This document shows, piece by piece, positions 33,805-45,707 of a DNA stretch of 64,000 bases. The translations under genes were made by a program, and so were the position numbers. The DNA comes from Lachnospiraceae bacterium (GTDB taxonomy: Bacteria > Bacillota > Clostridia > Lachnospirales > Lachnospiraceae). Under the pieces are notes generated by a model, which was not told the DNA's origin, did not search any database, and worked only from the letters and a program-made list of their open reading frames with translations. How positions within the stretch are numbered: position 1 is the stretch's first letter; every line of letters starts with the position of its first letter. Location: positions 1 through 64,000 of the forward strand of contig JAMPFQ010000009.1 of the NCBI GenBank assembly GCA_023664345.1, written 5' to 3'.

Positions 33805-34986
33805 GTGAGTGACGGAGTGAAAAGAGATAAGAGAACGGCAGTATTACTGACAGCAGCGCTTTTTACCGGAGCGGTATTGTCTGCTTTTGATGCCCTTTTT
33901 GTGTCTGCCACTTCCACTACCCAGCAGCAGATCGAAGCTGAGGAGAACGAGAGAGAGCAGCTGGAGCAGGAACTGAACGCGACCCAGACCCAGCTTGAAG
34001 GCCTCAAGGGGGTTAGCAGCGAGCTGAAGCAGGAACTGGGAAACCTGAACGACCAGCTGGCCCGGGTGATGAACAATCTGGAAGAACTGGAACGCCAGAT
34101 CGCGGAAAAGGAACAGGAGATCGCAGATACCCAGGCGGCTCTGGAAGAGGCGAGAGAGACAGAGACCTGGCAGTATGAATGTATGGTAGTGAGAGCCCGC
34201 GTCATGTATGAGACGAGAGAAGAGAGCCATATCAACGCGCTGATCAGTGCGGGGAATTTTTCCGAAGTGCTCAACGCGGCGGATTACTATTCCAGGATCG
34301 CCAGATATGATCAGGAAAAGATGGAGGAATACGAGAACAACCGGACGCTGATCGAGGAGCATGAGGCAAAGCTGCAGGCGGAGCGCGCTGAACTGGAGAA
34401 CCTGAAAGTCCAGGTGGAGGCGGAGAAGAGCAAGGTTTCCGGCCTGATCAGCCAGACTTCCACTTCCATCTCCCGGTATGCGGACCAGATATCTGACGCG
34501 GAGCAGCGGGCCCTTGAGTACGAGCAGGAGATCAGGCAGAAAGAGGAGAACATAGAGGCGCTGAAAAAGAAGCTGGCGGAGGAACTGGCAATGTCCCGTG
34601 CGGCGGCAAACGCGTCCTGGAGGGATATTTCCGAAGTGACGTTTGACGAGAACGACAGGTATCTGCTGGCGAACCTGATCTATTGCGAGGCAGGCGCGGA
34701 GCCCTATGACGGAAAAGTAGCCGTGGGAAGCGTGGTCATCAACCGGGTGCTGAGCTCCAAATATCCGGATACCGTACTGGGCGTGATCTACCAGAACAGA
34801 CAGTTTTCCCCTGTGGCCAGCGGCAGGCTGGCGCTGGCCCTGGAGGCCGGCAGAGCCAATGCGGACTGCTATCGGGCGGCGGATGAAGCTATGTCCGGCA
34901 TCACCAACGTGGGCAACTGCGTTTACTTCCGAACCCCGATCGAGGGGCTGGAGGGCATCCAGATCGGGGGGCATATTTTCTATTAG
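33805..34986 (+). CDS. Exported SleB-type cell wall hydrolase with coiled-coil domain
   Basis: A 393-residue secreted protein: signal peptide (about residues 8-35, LSAFDALFVSA), a long coiled coil like PcsB/CwlO N-domains (40-270) and a C-terminal hydrolase_2 (SleB) domain (285-393: YLLANLIYCEAGAEPYDGKVAVGSVVINRV, then QFSPV). SleB proteins are lytic transglycosylases acting on cortex or wall glycan; the coiled coil often mediates FtsEX-type control. No ATG fits: GTG 33805 or GTG 33817 (AGGTGA 8 nt upstream). It starts 13 nt after the deaminase gene. Confidence 0.85.
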   Translation: MSDGVKRDKRTAVLLTAALFTGAVLSAFDALFVSATSTTQQQIEAEENEREQLEQELNATQTQLEGLKGVSSELKQELGNLNDQLARVMNNLEELERQIAEKEQEIADTQAALEEARETETWQYECMVVRARVMYETREESHINALISAGNFSEVLNAADYYSRIARYDQEKMEEYENNRTLIEEHEAKLQAERAELENLKVQVEAEKSKVSGLISQTSTSISRYADQISDAEQRALEYEQEIRQKEENIEALKKKLAEELAMSRAAANASWRDISEVTFDENDRYLLANLIYCEAGAEPYDGKVAVGSVVINRVLSSKYPDTVLGVIYQNRQFSPVASGRLALALEAGRANADCYRAADEAMSGITNVGNCVYFRTPIEGLEGIQIGGHIFY

Positions 34987-34992
34987 ATGTCT

Positions 34993-35472
34993 TTATAAGC
35001 CAAGATGGTCCAGACAGGACTGGAGCCGGTCAAACTTATCACGATAGATCAGAGTGAGCAGATGATCCAGACTGCGCAGGCAGGAGGTCATCTGCTCTTT
35101 TGTGATCAGATTCTTGTCCATTGCTTCCGCCAGCTCGTCCAGATCCACCACTTCCATCCGCCCGTCAGGATAGAGGACGACGTCCGCCAGCAGGTCGGTG
35201 ACGGTCAGGGAACCATCCTGTTCACGGAACTCAAAATCCACGATGTCGCAGTACCACCGCAGCAGAGAACCGTCCTGGCGGTACATCTTGCTCACCTTGA
35301 TGCCGTCCTGGAGGAAATAGCAGGAGCATCCGTGGGAAAATTCTGTTTTGGGGTTCAGGGTCTCCCATCTGGTGACGATGTATTCATCGTTCTGTTCCAC
35401 GATGATATCATCTTTTAAATGGGTGCATTCAGAGGGGATGATCCTTTTTCGGTAAAGTGTTCTGACGTTCAT
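34993..35472 (-). CDS. DUF402 domain protein
   Basis: A 159-residue soluble protein with the DUF402 fold: RWETLNPKTEFSHGCSCYFLQDGIKVSKMYRQDGSLLRWYCDIVDF and VTDLLADVVLYPDGRMEVVDLDEL. Members related to FomD or Ntdp hydrolyse nucleoside or nucleotide di-/triphosphates; conserved acidic and Lys/Tyr residues are present. Substrate unknown. GAGGAAC precedes the ATG. It converges on the SleB gene with a 6-nt gap. Confidence 0.8.
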   Translation of the reverse strand: MNVRTLYRKRIIPSECTHLKDDIIVEQNDEYIVTRWETLNPKTEFSHGCSCYFLQDGIKVSKMYRQDGSLLRWYCDIVDFEFREQDGSLTVTDLLADVVLYPDGRMEVVDLDELAEAMDKNLITKEQMTSCLRSLDHLLTLIYRDKFDRLQSCLDHLGL

Positions 35473-35516
35473 ATTGTTCCTCGTTTCTATGTATATTTTA
35501 CATTCCTATATGTTCT

Positions 35517-36059
35517 TCACTCATGGGACAGTCCGGGAAAGGGAATGAAAGGGCCGGGAGGGACCGTATGGGGACAGAGTTCCTTTTCCATCCAGACCAT
35601 ATCGCTCCAGGTATCCTGCTTGAAACCGGAAGCGTGGAAATGGGCCACGGTCCTGTAGCCGAAACGCTCGTGAAAGGAGATGCTGGCAGGATTCGGGTAG
35701 GCGATGCAGGCACAGAGGTTGCAGATGTTCTGTCTTGCCAGGACTTGTTCCAACGCCTGATACAGCGCCGTCCCGATCCCTTTATGGTTCAGGTCTTCCC
35801 TGACATAGATGGAAGTCTCCACGGACCAGGCATAGGCGGCCCTGTCCTTGAAGGCGGAGGCGTAGGCATAGCCCAGGATGATATTGTCTTCTTCCGCGGC
35901 CAGATAAGGATATTTTTCCAGCGTATGACGGATCCTGTCGGCGAACTCCTCCACAGAGGGAACCTCGTATTCGAAAGTGACCGTCGTGTTTTCCACGTAG
36001 GGGGCATAAATATGCAGAAGCTGCGGAGCATCTGTGGGAGTGACAGTGCGGATGTTCAT
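35517..36059 (-). CDS. GNAT acetyltransferase (phosphinothricin acetyltransferase-like)
   Basis: A 180-residue GNAT enzyme of the Pat/YncA type: IRTVTPTDAPQLLHIYAPYVENTTVTFE, ETSIYVREDLNHKGIGTALYQAL (acetyl-CoA site) and NPASISFHERFGYRTVAHFHASGFK. Relatives acetylate methionine sulfone/sulfoximine or other amino-compounds; the substrate is unknown. AAGGAGAG precedes the ATG. Same strand as the DUF402 gene, 44 nt away. Confidence 0.87.
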   Translation of the reverse strand: MNIRTVTPTDAPQLLHIYAPYVENTTVTFEYEVPSVEEFADRIRHTLEKYPYLAAEEDNIILGYAYASAFKDRAAYAWSVETSIYVREDLNHKGIGTALYQALEQVLARQNICNLCACIAYPNPASISFHERFGYRTVAHFHASGFKQDTWSDMVWMEKELCPHTVPPGPFIPFPGLSHE

Positions 36060-36175
36060 GGCGCTCTCCTTTATGGTGTTTTGTACAAATACTACAGCTA
36101 TGCAAAAAAGAAGTCAATCAAATTCTTGATTAATTTGCATACGACAAAAAAAATCGGAATCTGTCTATCAAAATC

Positions 36176-36204
36176 TGGACATTTTTTCCTAAATTAGGTA
36201 TACT
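36176..36204 (+). promoter_or_regulatory. Promoter of the ATP synthase operon
   Basis: TGGACA (36176-36181), 17-nt spacer, TATACT (36199-36204), about 30 nt before the first gene of the operon. Confidence 0.75.
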
Positions 36205-36234
36205 ATTAAGGACGTACTGAAGCGGGGTATCAGG

Positions 36235-36528
36235 ATGAAACGACGCAAAGGCATTGATCACAGTGTGGCCCAGTCCCTGGCGATGGTAATGCAGTTTGGC
36301 ATAAATATGCTTGTGCCGATCTGTCTCATGTCGGCTCTGGGGATCTGGCTGGACAGAAAGTTCGATACTTCCTTTTGGATGATACTCCTGTTCTTTGTGG
36401 GCGCGGCGGCAGGCGGTCAGAACGTCTACCGCATGGCAAGACAGGTGTACGGGGGAGATAAAAAGGAGTTGGACAAGGAGCACGGTCGTTCCGGTGAAGA
36501 TAGTGGAAATATTGAGAAAGAAAAATAG
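36235..36528 (+). CDS. atpZ: AtpZ/AtpI-type F-ATPase assembly protein
   Basis: A 97-residue protein with two membrane segments (about residues 18-38 and 48-66) and an acidic tail. It starts the operon as AtpZ does in Firmicutes, where AtpZ/AtpI pairs help c-ring assembly and may carry cations. It overlaps the next gene by 35 nt. Confidence 0.78.
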   Translation: MKRRKGIDHSVAQSLAMVMQFGINMLVPICLMSALGIWLDRKFDTSFWMILLFFVGAAAGGQNVYRMARQVYGGDKKELDKEHGRSGEDSGNIEKEK

Positions 36529-36976
36529 GACGCTTCTGGAGTTACAGGTTGGCATTGTGTTTGTTGGCGCCGTCTGTCAGTTCGCAGGCGCTTTTATCGT
36601 GGAACGACAGTGGTATTATGCAAAAAGCCTGTGGTTCGGCGTTTTGATGTCCCTTGTGGCCAGCGTCCATATGTACCGCACCCTGGATAGGGGACTGGAC
36701 TATGGGGCGGATGCCTCTAAGGTCATCTTCAGGGGATATCTGTTCCGGTATGCCTTTCTGGTCTTTGTGCTGGCGGTCGTTATGGTCACTGAGGTCATGA
36801 ACCCGCTGGTCCTGTTCATGGGGTATATGAGTTTGAAAGTAGCGGCATTTTTACAGCCGTTTACCCATAAATTATGCAATGGTTTTTTTCATGAGACCGA
36901 TCCGGTTCCGGTGCCATTGTCGGAGGAGGAAGTCTCAGGGGGGGAGGAAGCTTCCCGGAAGTCTCCCGGGGAATGA
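36494..36976 (+). CDS. atpI: ATP synthase subunit I
   Basis: A 160-residue protein with four membrane helices (pairs near 16-55 and 85-125), matching AtpI, which aids assembly of the c-ring. No ATG fits the start: GTG 36494 is preferred, GTG 36503 possible; either overlaps the preceding gene, so translation is coupled. The C-terminus is acidic. Confidence 0.75.
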   Translation: MKIVEILRKKNRTLLELQVGIVFVGAVCQFAGAFIVERQWYYAKSLWFGVLMSLVASVHMYRTLDRGLDYGADASKVIFRGYLFRYAFLVFVLAVVMVTEVMNPLVLFMGYMSLKVAAFLQPFTHKLCNGFFHETDPVPVPLSEEEVSGGEEASRKSPGE

Positions 36977-37038
36977 CGTTTTCGTCAGATCTGGGGGGCG
37001 TCCATTAGCTTAAAAATATTAGAAGAGGAGGTGAAACT

Positions 37039-37776
37039 ATGGAACATGGCATTTTGTTATCCGGCGCCGATATTGACTTTATGATTCATGGAGTTGCGAG
37101 ATACTCTTTCTTCGGCCATGAGGTGTGGATAACAACAACACATGTGTGCGTCCTGATCGTCATGCTGATTCTGATTGGTTTTGCCATTGCGGCCAACCGG
37201 GCGATCGCCAAAGCGTCTGAAGTGCCCACGGGCTTTCAGAACGTAGTGGAACTGATAGTGGAAAAACTGGACGGAGTGGTAGACGGCCCGATGGGCAAAG
37301 CGGCTCCAAAGTTTTACAACTACATCGGAACCATCTTCATATTTATCCTGTTCAGCAATATATCAGGCCTTTTGGGGTTAAGGCCGCCCACGGCGGATTA
37401 CGGCGTGACGCTGCCACTGGGTATTTTGACTTTCACGCTGATCCATTTTAACAAGATCAAGTACCAGAAGCCCATGACCATCTGGAAAGACTTATGTTCG
37501 CCGCTGCCGCCATGGCTGCCGATATGGCTGCCCATCAATATCATCAGTAATATTGCGGTGCCCATATCCTTATCCCTGCGTCTGTTCGCGAACGTATTGT
37601 CCGGCACGGTCATGATGGCGCTGATATACGGACTCCTGGGCTGGATCGCGACGATCTGGCCGGCTGCGCTCCATGTGTATTTTGATCTGTTCTCCGGAGC
37701 GATCCAGACATATGTGTTCTGTATGCTGACCATGACTTATATCTCGAACGAGATAGGGGATGGCACGCGCCGCTAG
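37039..37776 (+). CDS. atpB: F-ATPase subunit a
   Basis: A 245-residue membrane subunit with five to six helices. The essential arginine is in SLRLFANVLSGT, helix 4/5 as usual, and LFSNISGLLGLRPPT is the conserved early segment. It forms the ion channel against the c-ring. AGGAGG precedes the ATG. A long repeat leader separates it from atpE. Confidence 0.95.
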   Translation: MEHGILLSGADIDFMIHGVARYSFFGHEVWITTTHVCVLIVMLILIGFAIAANRAIAKASEVPTGFQNVVELIVEKLDGVVDGPMGKAAPKFYNYIGTIFIFILFSNISGLLGLRPPTADYGVTLPLGILTFTLIHFNKIKYQKPMTIWKDLCSPLPPWLPIWLPINIISNIAVPISLSLRLFANVLSGTVMMALIYGLLGWIATIWPAALHVYFDLFSGAIQTYVFCMLTMTYISNEIGDGTRR

Positions 37777-37810
37777 GCACAATTGAAAATTGAATAATAA
37801 ACTAACAAAC

Positions 37811-38365
<555 letters not shown>

Positions 38366-38415
38366 TCTATGAAAATGAAACGCTTAGATTTGCATAGGCA
38401 GAAAGGAGGCAAAGA

Positions 38416-38958
38416 ATGATACTTTTAACAGGGGGCGAGTCCATGGAGAGACTGTTCGACCTGGACTGGCAGCTTCTGGCTGATTCCTGTCTGACCATCA
38501 TTGCCATCTTTGTCCTGTTTCTGGCATTGAGTTATTTCCTGTTCAACCCTGCCAGAAAGCTTTTGAACAACCGTAAGGAGAAGATCCAGGGCGAACTGGA
38601 AACGGCCAGAAAGGATATGGAGGATGCTCAGCGCTTAAAAGCGGAATATGAGAGCAAGCTTCAGGAGATCGACAAGGAAGCGGAAAGTATTCTGAGCGAT
38701 GCCCGCAAGAGAGGGCTGAACAATGAGAACCAGATCATTGCCCAGGCAAAAGAAGAGGCTGCCGCTATCCTCGCGAGAGCCCGCACGGAAGCAGAACTTG
38801 AGAAACAGAAGATGTCTGATGACATAAAGAAAGAAATGATTTCCATCGCATCCCTTATGGCCGGCAAGGTAGTATCTGCGTCTATCGATACCACCGTGCA
38901 GAATCAGTTGATCGATGAAACCTTGAAAGAAATGGGTGATAAGACATGGCTAAGTTAG
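38416..38958 (+). CDS. atpF: F-ATPase subunit b
   Basis: A 180-residue stator subunit: one membrane helix (about 22-44, ending LSYFLFNPARKLL) and a long amphipathic helix rich in Lys/Glu/Ala. It joins F0 to F1. AAAGGAGG fixes the ATG at 38416. It overlaps atpH by 13 nt. Confidence 0.93.
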   Translation: MILLTGGESMERLFDLDWQLLADSCLTIIAIFVLFLALSYFLFNPARKLLNNRKEKIQGELETARKDMEDAQRLKAEYESKLQEIDKEAESILSDARKRGLNNENQIIAQAKEEAAAILARARTEAELEKQKMSDDIKKEMISIASLMAGKVVSASIDTTVQNQLIDETLKEMGDKTWLS

Positions 38959-39500
38959 TTTCAAAAACATATGGCGAAGCCTTGTTTGAGATCGCGATGG
39001 AATCAGGTGCGGACAAGGCGCAGGAGCTGATGGATGAGATCCTCGGCGTAAACGCCGTGCTTCGTCAGAATCCCGGATTTGACGAACTGATGAAGCATCC
39101 CGGCATCCCGAAGCAGGAGAAGCTTCAGGTGCTGAAAGAGGTCTTCAAGGGACGTGTGAGCGAAGAACTGGAGAGTTTTCTGGAGGTCATCGTCTCCAAG
39201 GAACGATACAGGGACATGCCTGCTATCTTCAGTTATTTTGTGGATCGCGTAAAGGAGACCAGAAAGATCGGCGTGGCGTATGTCACTACTGCTGTGGAAA
39301 TGACTGCCGCGCAGAGATCGGCCGTTGAGAAGAGGATCCTGGAGACTACTGCATACCGGTCGATGGAAATGCATTATACAGTAGATGCGTCCATCATCGG
39401 CGGAATGATCATCAGGATCAACGACAGAGTGGTGGACAGCAGTATCAGGACAAAACTGGACGGCCTGAAAAAACAATTATTACAGATCCAGCTGGGTTGA
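38946..39500 (+). CDS. atpH: F-ATPase subunit delta
   Basis: A 184-residue OSCP/delta subunit: SKTYGEALFEIAMESG at the N-terminus and the C-terminal SIIGGMIIRINDRVVDSSIRTKLDGL. It links the peripheral stalk to the alpha subunits. It overlaps atpF, so translation is coupled. Confidence 0.93.
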   Translation: MAKLVSKTYGEALFEIAMESGADKAQELMDEILGVNAVLRQNPGFDELMKHPGIPKQEKLQVLKEVFKGRVSEELESFLEVIVSKERYRDMPAIFSYFVDRVKETRKIGVAYVTTAVEMTAAQRSAVEKRILETTAYRSMEMHYTVDASIIGGMIIRINDRVVDSSIRTKLDGLKKQLLQIQLG

Positions 39501-39519
39501 CCGGTTGGAGGAAAGGTGA

Positions 39520-41037
<1,518 letters not shown>

Positions 41038-41052
41038 AAATGAGGACAAATT

Positions 41053-41916
41053 ATGGCATCAATGCGTGATATAAAGCGACGCAAGAGCAGTATCCAGGGT
41101 ACTCAGCAGATCACGAAAGCCATGAAGCTGGTATCCACTGTAAAGCTGCAGCGTGCCAGAAGCAACGCGGAACGCTCGAAATCTTATTTCAACTGTATGT
41201 ACGAGACAGTGAACAGCATTTTGAAGCGTGTGGGTCATATCGAGCACAGATATCTTGTCCCCGGCGGATCACAGAAAAAGGCAGTGATCGTCATTACATC
41301 CAACCGTGGGCTGGCGGGCGGTTACAACTCCAATGTAGTGAAGCTGGTGACCAGGCATCCCGAGTGGAAGAAAGAAGATCTGGTAATCTATCCCATCGGA
41401 AGCAAGGGGCATGATGCCCTGGCGAGAAACGGCTACGATATCAGAGAGTGTGAGAACGCGATCGTGGACGCACCCGCGTATGCGGATGCAATGGCATTAT
41501 CAAAGCGGCTGTTACAGTCCTTTGCGGAGGGTGAGGTGGGTGAGATCTATCTCGCTTATACGGCGTTCAAGAACACGGTCAGCCATGTGCCCACGCTGCT
41601 CAGGCTGCTCCCCATAAGCCCTGAGGCCGGGGAACCGGAAGAGGCTTCCAAAGCGGAAGCCATCATGAATTTTGAGCCTGAGGATGTGGAGGCGTTGGAC
41701 TTGATCGTGCCGAAATATGTCACCAGCCTGATCTATGGCGCCCTTGTGGAGGCCGTGGCCAGTGAGAACGGTGCGCGTATGCAGGCAATGGACAACGCGA
41801 CCAGCAATGCAGAGGATATGATCAATGATCTGTCGCTGAAATATAACAGAGCGAGACAGGGCTCTATTACACAGGAATTAACAGAAATAATCGCGGGTGC
41901 GGAAGCGCTCGGCTAA
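41053..41916 (+). CDS. atpG: F-ATPase subunit gamma
   Basis: A 287-residue rotor subunit: N-terminal helix MRDIKRRKSSIQGTQQITKAM and C-terminal ARQGSITQELTEIIAGAEAL, which form the coiled-coil shaft. Its stop codon is followed after 5 nt by a family B hairpin element that separates it from atpD. Confidence 0.96.
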   Translation: MASMRDIKRRKSSIQGTQQITKAMKLVSTVKLQRARSNAERSKSYFNCMYETVNSILKRVGHIEHRYLVPGGSQKKAVIVITSNRGLAGGYNSNVVKLVTRHPEWKKEDLVIYPIGSKGHDALARNGYDIRECENAIVDAPAYADAMALSKRLLQSFAEGEVGEIYLAYTAFKNTVSHVPTLLRLLPISPEAGEPEEASKAEAIMNFEPEDVEALDLIVPKYVTSLIYGALVEAVASENGARMQAMDNATSNAEDMINDLSLKYNRARQGSITQELTEIIAGAEALG

Positions 41917-41921
41917 AAAAG

Positions 41922-42000
41922 GCGAAAAGATTTTCTAAGGCGTCAGAAAACGCCGCCAAAGAAAATCTATGTTTCGCCTCGAAGAATGCCCTGACGGTCA
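41922..42000 (+). repeat. Family B 3'-end hairpin element between atpG and atpD
   Basis: Long stem GGCGAAAAGATTTTCT / AGAAAATCTATGTTTCGCC with an inner GGCG/CGCC loop, then CGAAGAATG(CCC) with (GG)TCATTCTTC. The second hairpin matches 48267-48295. The copy at 63938-64000 has the same first hairpin. Function may be to reduce read-through or protect the upstream message. Confidence 0.7.
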
Positions 42001-42028
42001 TTCTTCCCGGAAAGTCAACTGATTTTAA

Positions 42029-43456
<1,428 letters not shown>

Positions 43457-43472
43457 CGGAGGGTTATAGAAT

Positions 43473-43874
43473 ATGGCAGAAAAAACTTTTAACCTGCGCA
43501 TTATCACTCCTGACAGAGTATTCTACGAGGGTGAGACGGAGATGGTGGAGTTTAACACTACCGAGGGTCAGGTTGGCGTACTGCCGGGACATATTCCGCT
43601 CACCGTTATCGTTAAGCCGGGTATCCTGCATATCCATGAGGCGGAGGGCGAGAAGACAGCCGCGCTCCATGCAGGGTTTGCCGAGATACTGCCCGAAGGC
43701 ATCACGATCCTGGCGGAGATCATCGAGTGGCCTGAGGAGATCGATGAAAATCGTGCTGAGGCTGCAAGAGAACGTGCCGAGGAGAGACTGCGCAGCAGGA
43801 CTCCGGAGACTGATATTGCAAGGGCTGAGACGGCGCTGCAGAGAGCGGTCGCCCGTATCCAGGCGTTAAAGTAA
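43473..43874 (+). CDS. atpC: F-ATPase subunit epsilon
   Basis: A 133-residue subunit: beta-sandwich TPDRVFYEGETEMVEFNTTEGQVGVLPGHIP and a C-terminal helical hairpin rich in Arg/Ala/Glu that can inhibit hydrolysis. Last F1 gene, 16 nt after atpD. Confidence 0.95.
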   Translation: MAEKTFNLRIITPDRVFYEGETEMVEFNTTEGQVGVLPGHIPLTVIVKPGILHIHEAEGEKTAALHAGFAEILPEGITILAEIIEWPEEIDENRAEAARERAEERLRSRTPETDIARAETALQRAVARIQALK

Positions 43875-43950
43875 GAAGTAAAAGCAGGGCTGTAAGCAAC
43901 AAAAGGGATAAATTTGCATATGTTGATAAAAAAGACTTTCGGAGATGCAT

Positions 43951-44328
43951 ATGGAAATTAGCCCTAAGTTGCTGCAGCCCATTCCTTTTTATATGTCATA
44001 TCCCGGTTATTATGGGCCGGGCAGGGAAGCCCAGATGCTGCAGGATATGGAATATCTGCAGCAGATGTATCCGGATACCGTTAAGAAATGCCAGCGCAGG
44101 GTCGCTGAGATCTTAGACAGGACAGACTATGAAGGCAGTGTGATCTACGACGAGTACCCGGACAGATTAAGTCTTTTACATCTGGCGGACTCCATGAAAA
44201 AGATACTGGAGCAGGAGGGACTGGAACCCTCCGAAGATGTGGTACAGCTTCTTTTGCTGAATGAGGTATATAAGCGCAGGCATGGCGGTCGGCGTGGGCA
44301 TAAGCCCACTTATTCCCGCGGGCAATGA
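43951..44328 (+). CDS. Conserved hypothetical protein after the ATP synthase operon
   Basis: A 125-residue soluble protein I do not recognise. It has an aromatic N-terminus (IPFYMSYPGYYG), then a helical, charged body (KKCQRRVAEILDRTDYEGSVIYDEYPDRLSLLHLADSMKKIL) and a basic tail ending HKPTYSRGQ. No membrane segment or metal motif. GGAG at 43941-43944 is best spaced for ATG 43951; ATG 43945 is too close. It follows atpC by 76 nt and is probably cotranscribed. Confidence 0.7.
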   Translation: MEISPKLLQPIPFYMSYPGYYGPGREAQMLQDMEYLQQMYPDTVKKCQRRVAEILDRTDYEGSVIYDEYPDRLSLLHLADSMKKILEQEGLEPSEDVVQLLLLNEVYKRRHGGRRGHKPTYSRGQ

Positions 44329-44419
44329 GCCACAAGTCCAGGGAATCATGATTCCCTTGGACCTTGGCGAATGCCGCGAGGGTCAAATACCCCGCAGCTT
44401 GCTGCGTTGCAAGATTGAT

Positions 44420-44445
44420 ACCCCGTCAGCTTGCTGCGGGGTCTT
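44420..44445 (+). terminator. Likely terminator of the ATP synthase operon
   Basis: ACCCCG(t)CAGC-tt-GCTGCGGGGT followed by CTTT. A half copy of the same stem (CCCCGCAGCTTGCTGCG) lies at 44390-44406, and an AGGGAATC/GATTCCCT palindrome at about 44340-44357. Confidence 0.55.
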
Positions 44446-44489
44446 TGATTGGCTTTGAGATCTTGCGGAGCGGAATCATAGAGGTTACT

Positions 44490-45707
44490 ATGGAAAAATT
44501 GAAAGATGTGTTCCAGCAGATGCTGGACGTTGATCTGATACAAATGACATTGAGCAACAGCAGGGATGCGGACCGTGCCGGAAAGGTCAGGATCCGGCCG
44601 GTCCTTCTGAAAGAAGGACTGCTGTTCCAGGAGACCATATACCGCGGAACCCAGGTATTCCATAAGAATCATACGGGTGAGGAACTTTTGCCGCGGTTGA
44701 TGGAATATATGGAAACGCTGTTCAAACAGGCGGAACTGAAAGGCAGGACCCGGGAAGCTACCGTGCTGGTCAGCAAAAAAGGGACAGTCACGGTCAAAGT
44801 GAGAAAAATAACAGTGAAAGAACCCGAGGCCGGACGGGAAGCGGACAACCTTTTCCATAACAGGACCAAGCAATATATCCTGAAAGAAGGGCAGCCGGTG
44901 GATTTCCTGGTGGACTTGGGTGTGCAGGCTCCTGACGGCAGGATCGCCAAAGCAAAATATGATAAATTCCGCCAGATCAACCGTTATCTGGAGTATATCG
45001 AGGATGTGTTGGACAGGCTGCCCGCGGATCGGCCCATCCGTATCATTGACTTCGGCTGCGGCAAATCCTACCTGACTTTTGCCATGTACTATTATCTGCA
45101 CCAGCTTCAGGGGCGGGATATCCGGGTCACGGGACTGGATCTGAAAAAGGATGTGATAGAGCATTGCAACCAGCTGGCAGAGAAGCTTCATTATGATCGG
45201 CTGCGTTTCGAACAGGGCGATATCCGAAACTATGAAGGAGAAGATAAGGTGGATATGGTAGTATCCCTCCACGCCTGCGACAAGGCCACGGATTATGCCC
45301 TGGAAAAGGCGGTAAAATGGGGAGCCGGTGTTATCATGGCGGTTCCCTGCTGTCAGCATGAACTGAACGGACAGATCCATTGTGATATGCTGCAGCCTGT
45401 GCTGCAATATGGGCTGATCAGGGAGCGTATGTCAGCACTGATCACAGACGCGCTCCGGGCGGATCTGCTGGAGAGGCAGGGGTATCGCGTGCAGATATTG
45501 GAGTTCATCGATATGGAGCATACGCCCAAGAATCTAATGATCCGCGCCGTGAAAGAGAATAAGATGCGGAAACCTGCAAAGGAGACTTCTTCTGTGGAGG
45601 ATGTTGTGGAATTCCTGCATGTAGATCCTGCTCTGATGAGACTTTTGGAGCAAGGTGAACCCCAGCGCCGCATGCAGATTGCGGAAAGGCATGGAGGATC
45701 AGGATGA
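44490..45707 (+). CDS. SAM-dependent methyltransferase
   Basis: A 405-residue class I methyltransferase. N-terminal extension of about 160 residues, then the SAM site IIDFGCGKSYLT near 185, the acidic second strand VTGLDLKKDV, and VSLHACDKATD with AVPCCQHE, motifs shared with the GSTCD/METTL25-like Methyltransf_32 group. The substrate is unknown, possibly RNA. The ATG at 44490 has GAGG upstream; an open frame 42 codons longer runs through terminator hairpins and is rejected. It overlaps the next gene as ATGA. Confidence 0.82.
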   Translation: MEKLKDVFQQMLDVDLIQMTLSNSRDADRAGKVRIRPVLLKEGLLFQETIYRGTQVFHKNHTGEELLPRLMEYMETLFKQAELKGRTREATVLVSKKGTVTVKVRKITVKEPEAGREADNLFHNRTKQYILKEGQPVDFLVDLGVQAPDGRIAKAKYDKFRQINRYLEYIEDVLDRLPADRPIRIIDFGCGKSYLTFAMYYYLHQLQGRDIRVTGLDLKKDVIEHCNQLAEKLHYDRLRFEQGDIRNYEGEDKVDMVVSLHACDKATDYALEKAVKWGAGVIMAVPCCQHELNGQIHCDMLQPVLQYGLIRERMSALITDALRADLLERQGYRVQILEFIDMEHTPKNLMIRAVKENKMRKPAKETSSVEDVVEFLHVDPALMRLLEQGEPQRRMQIAERHGGSG

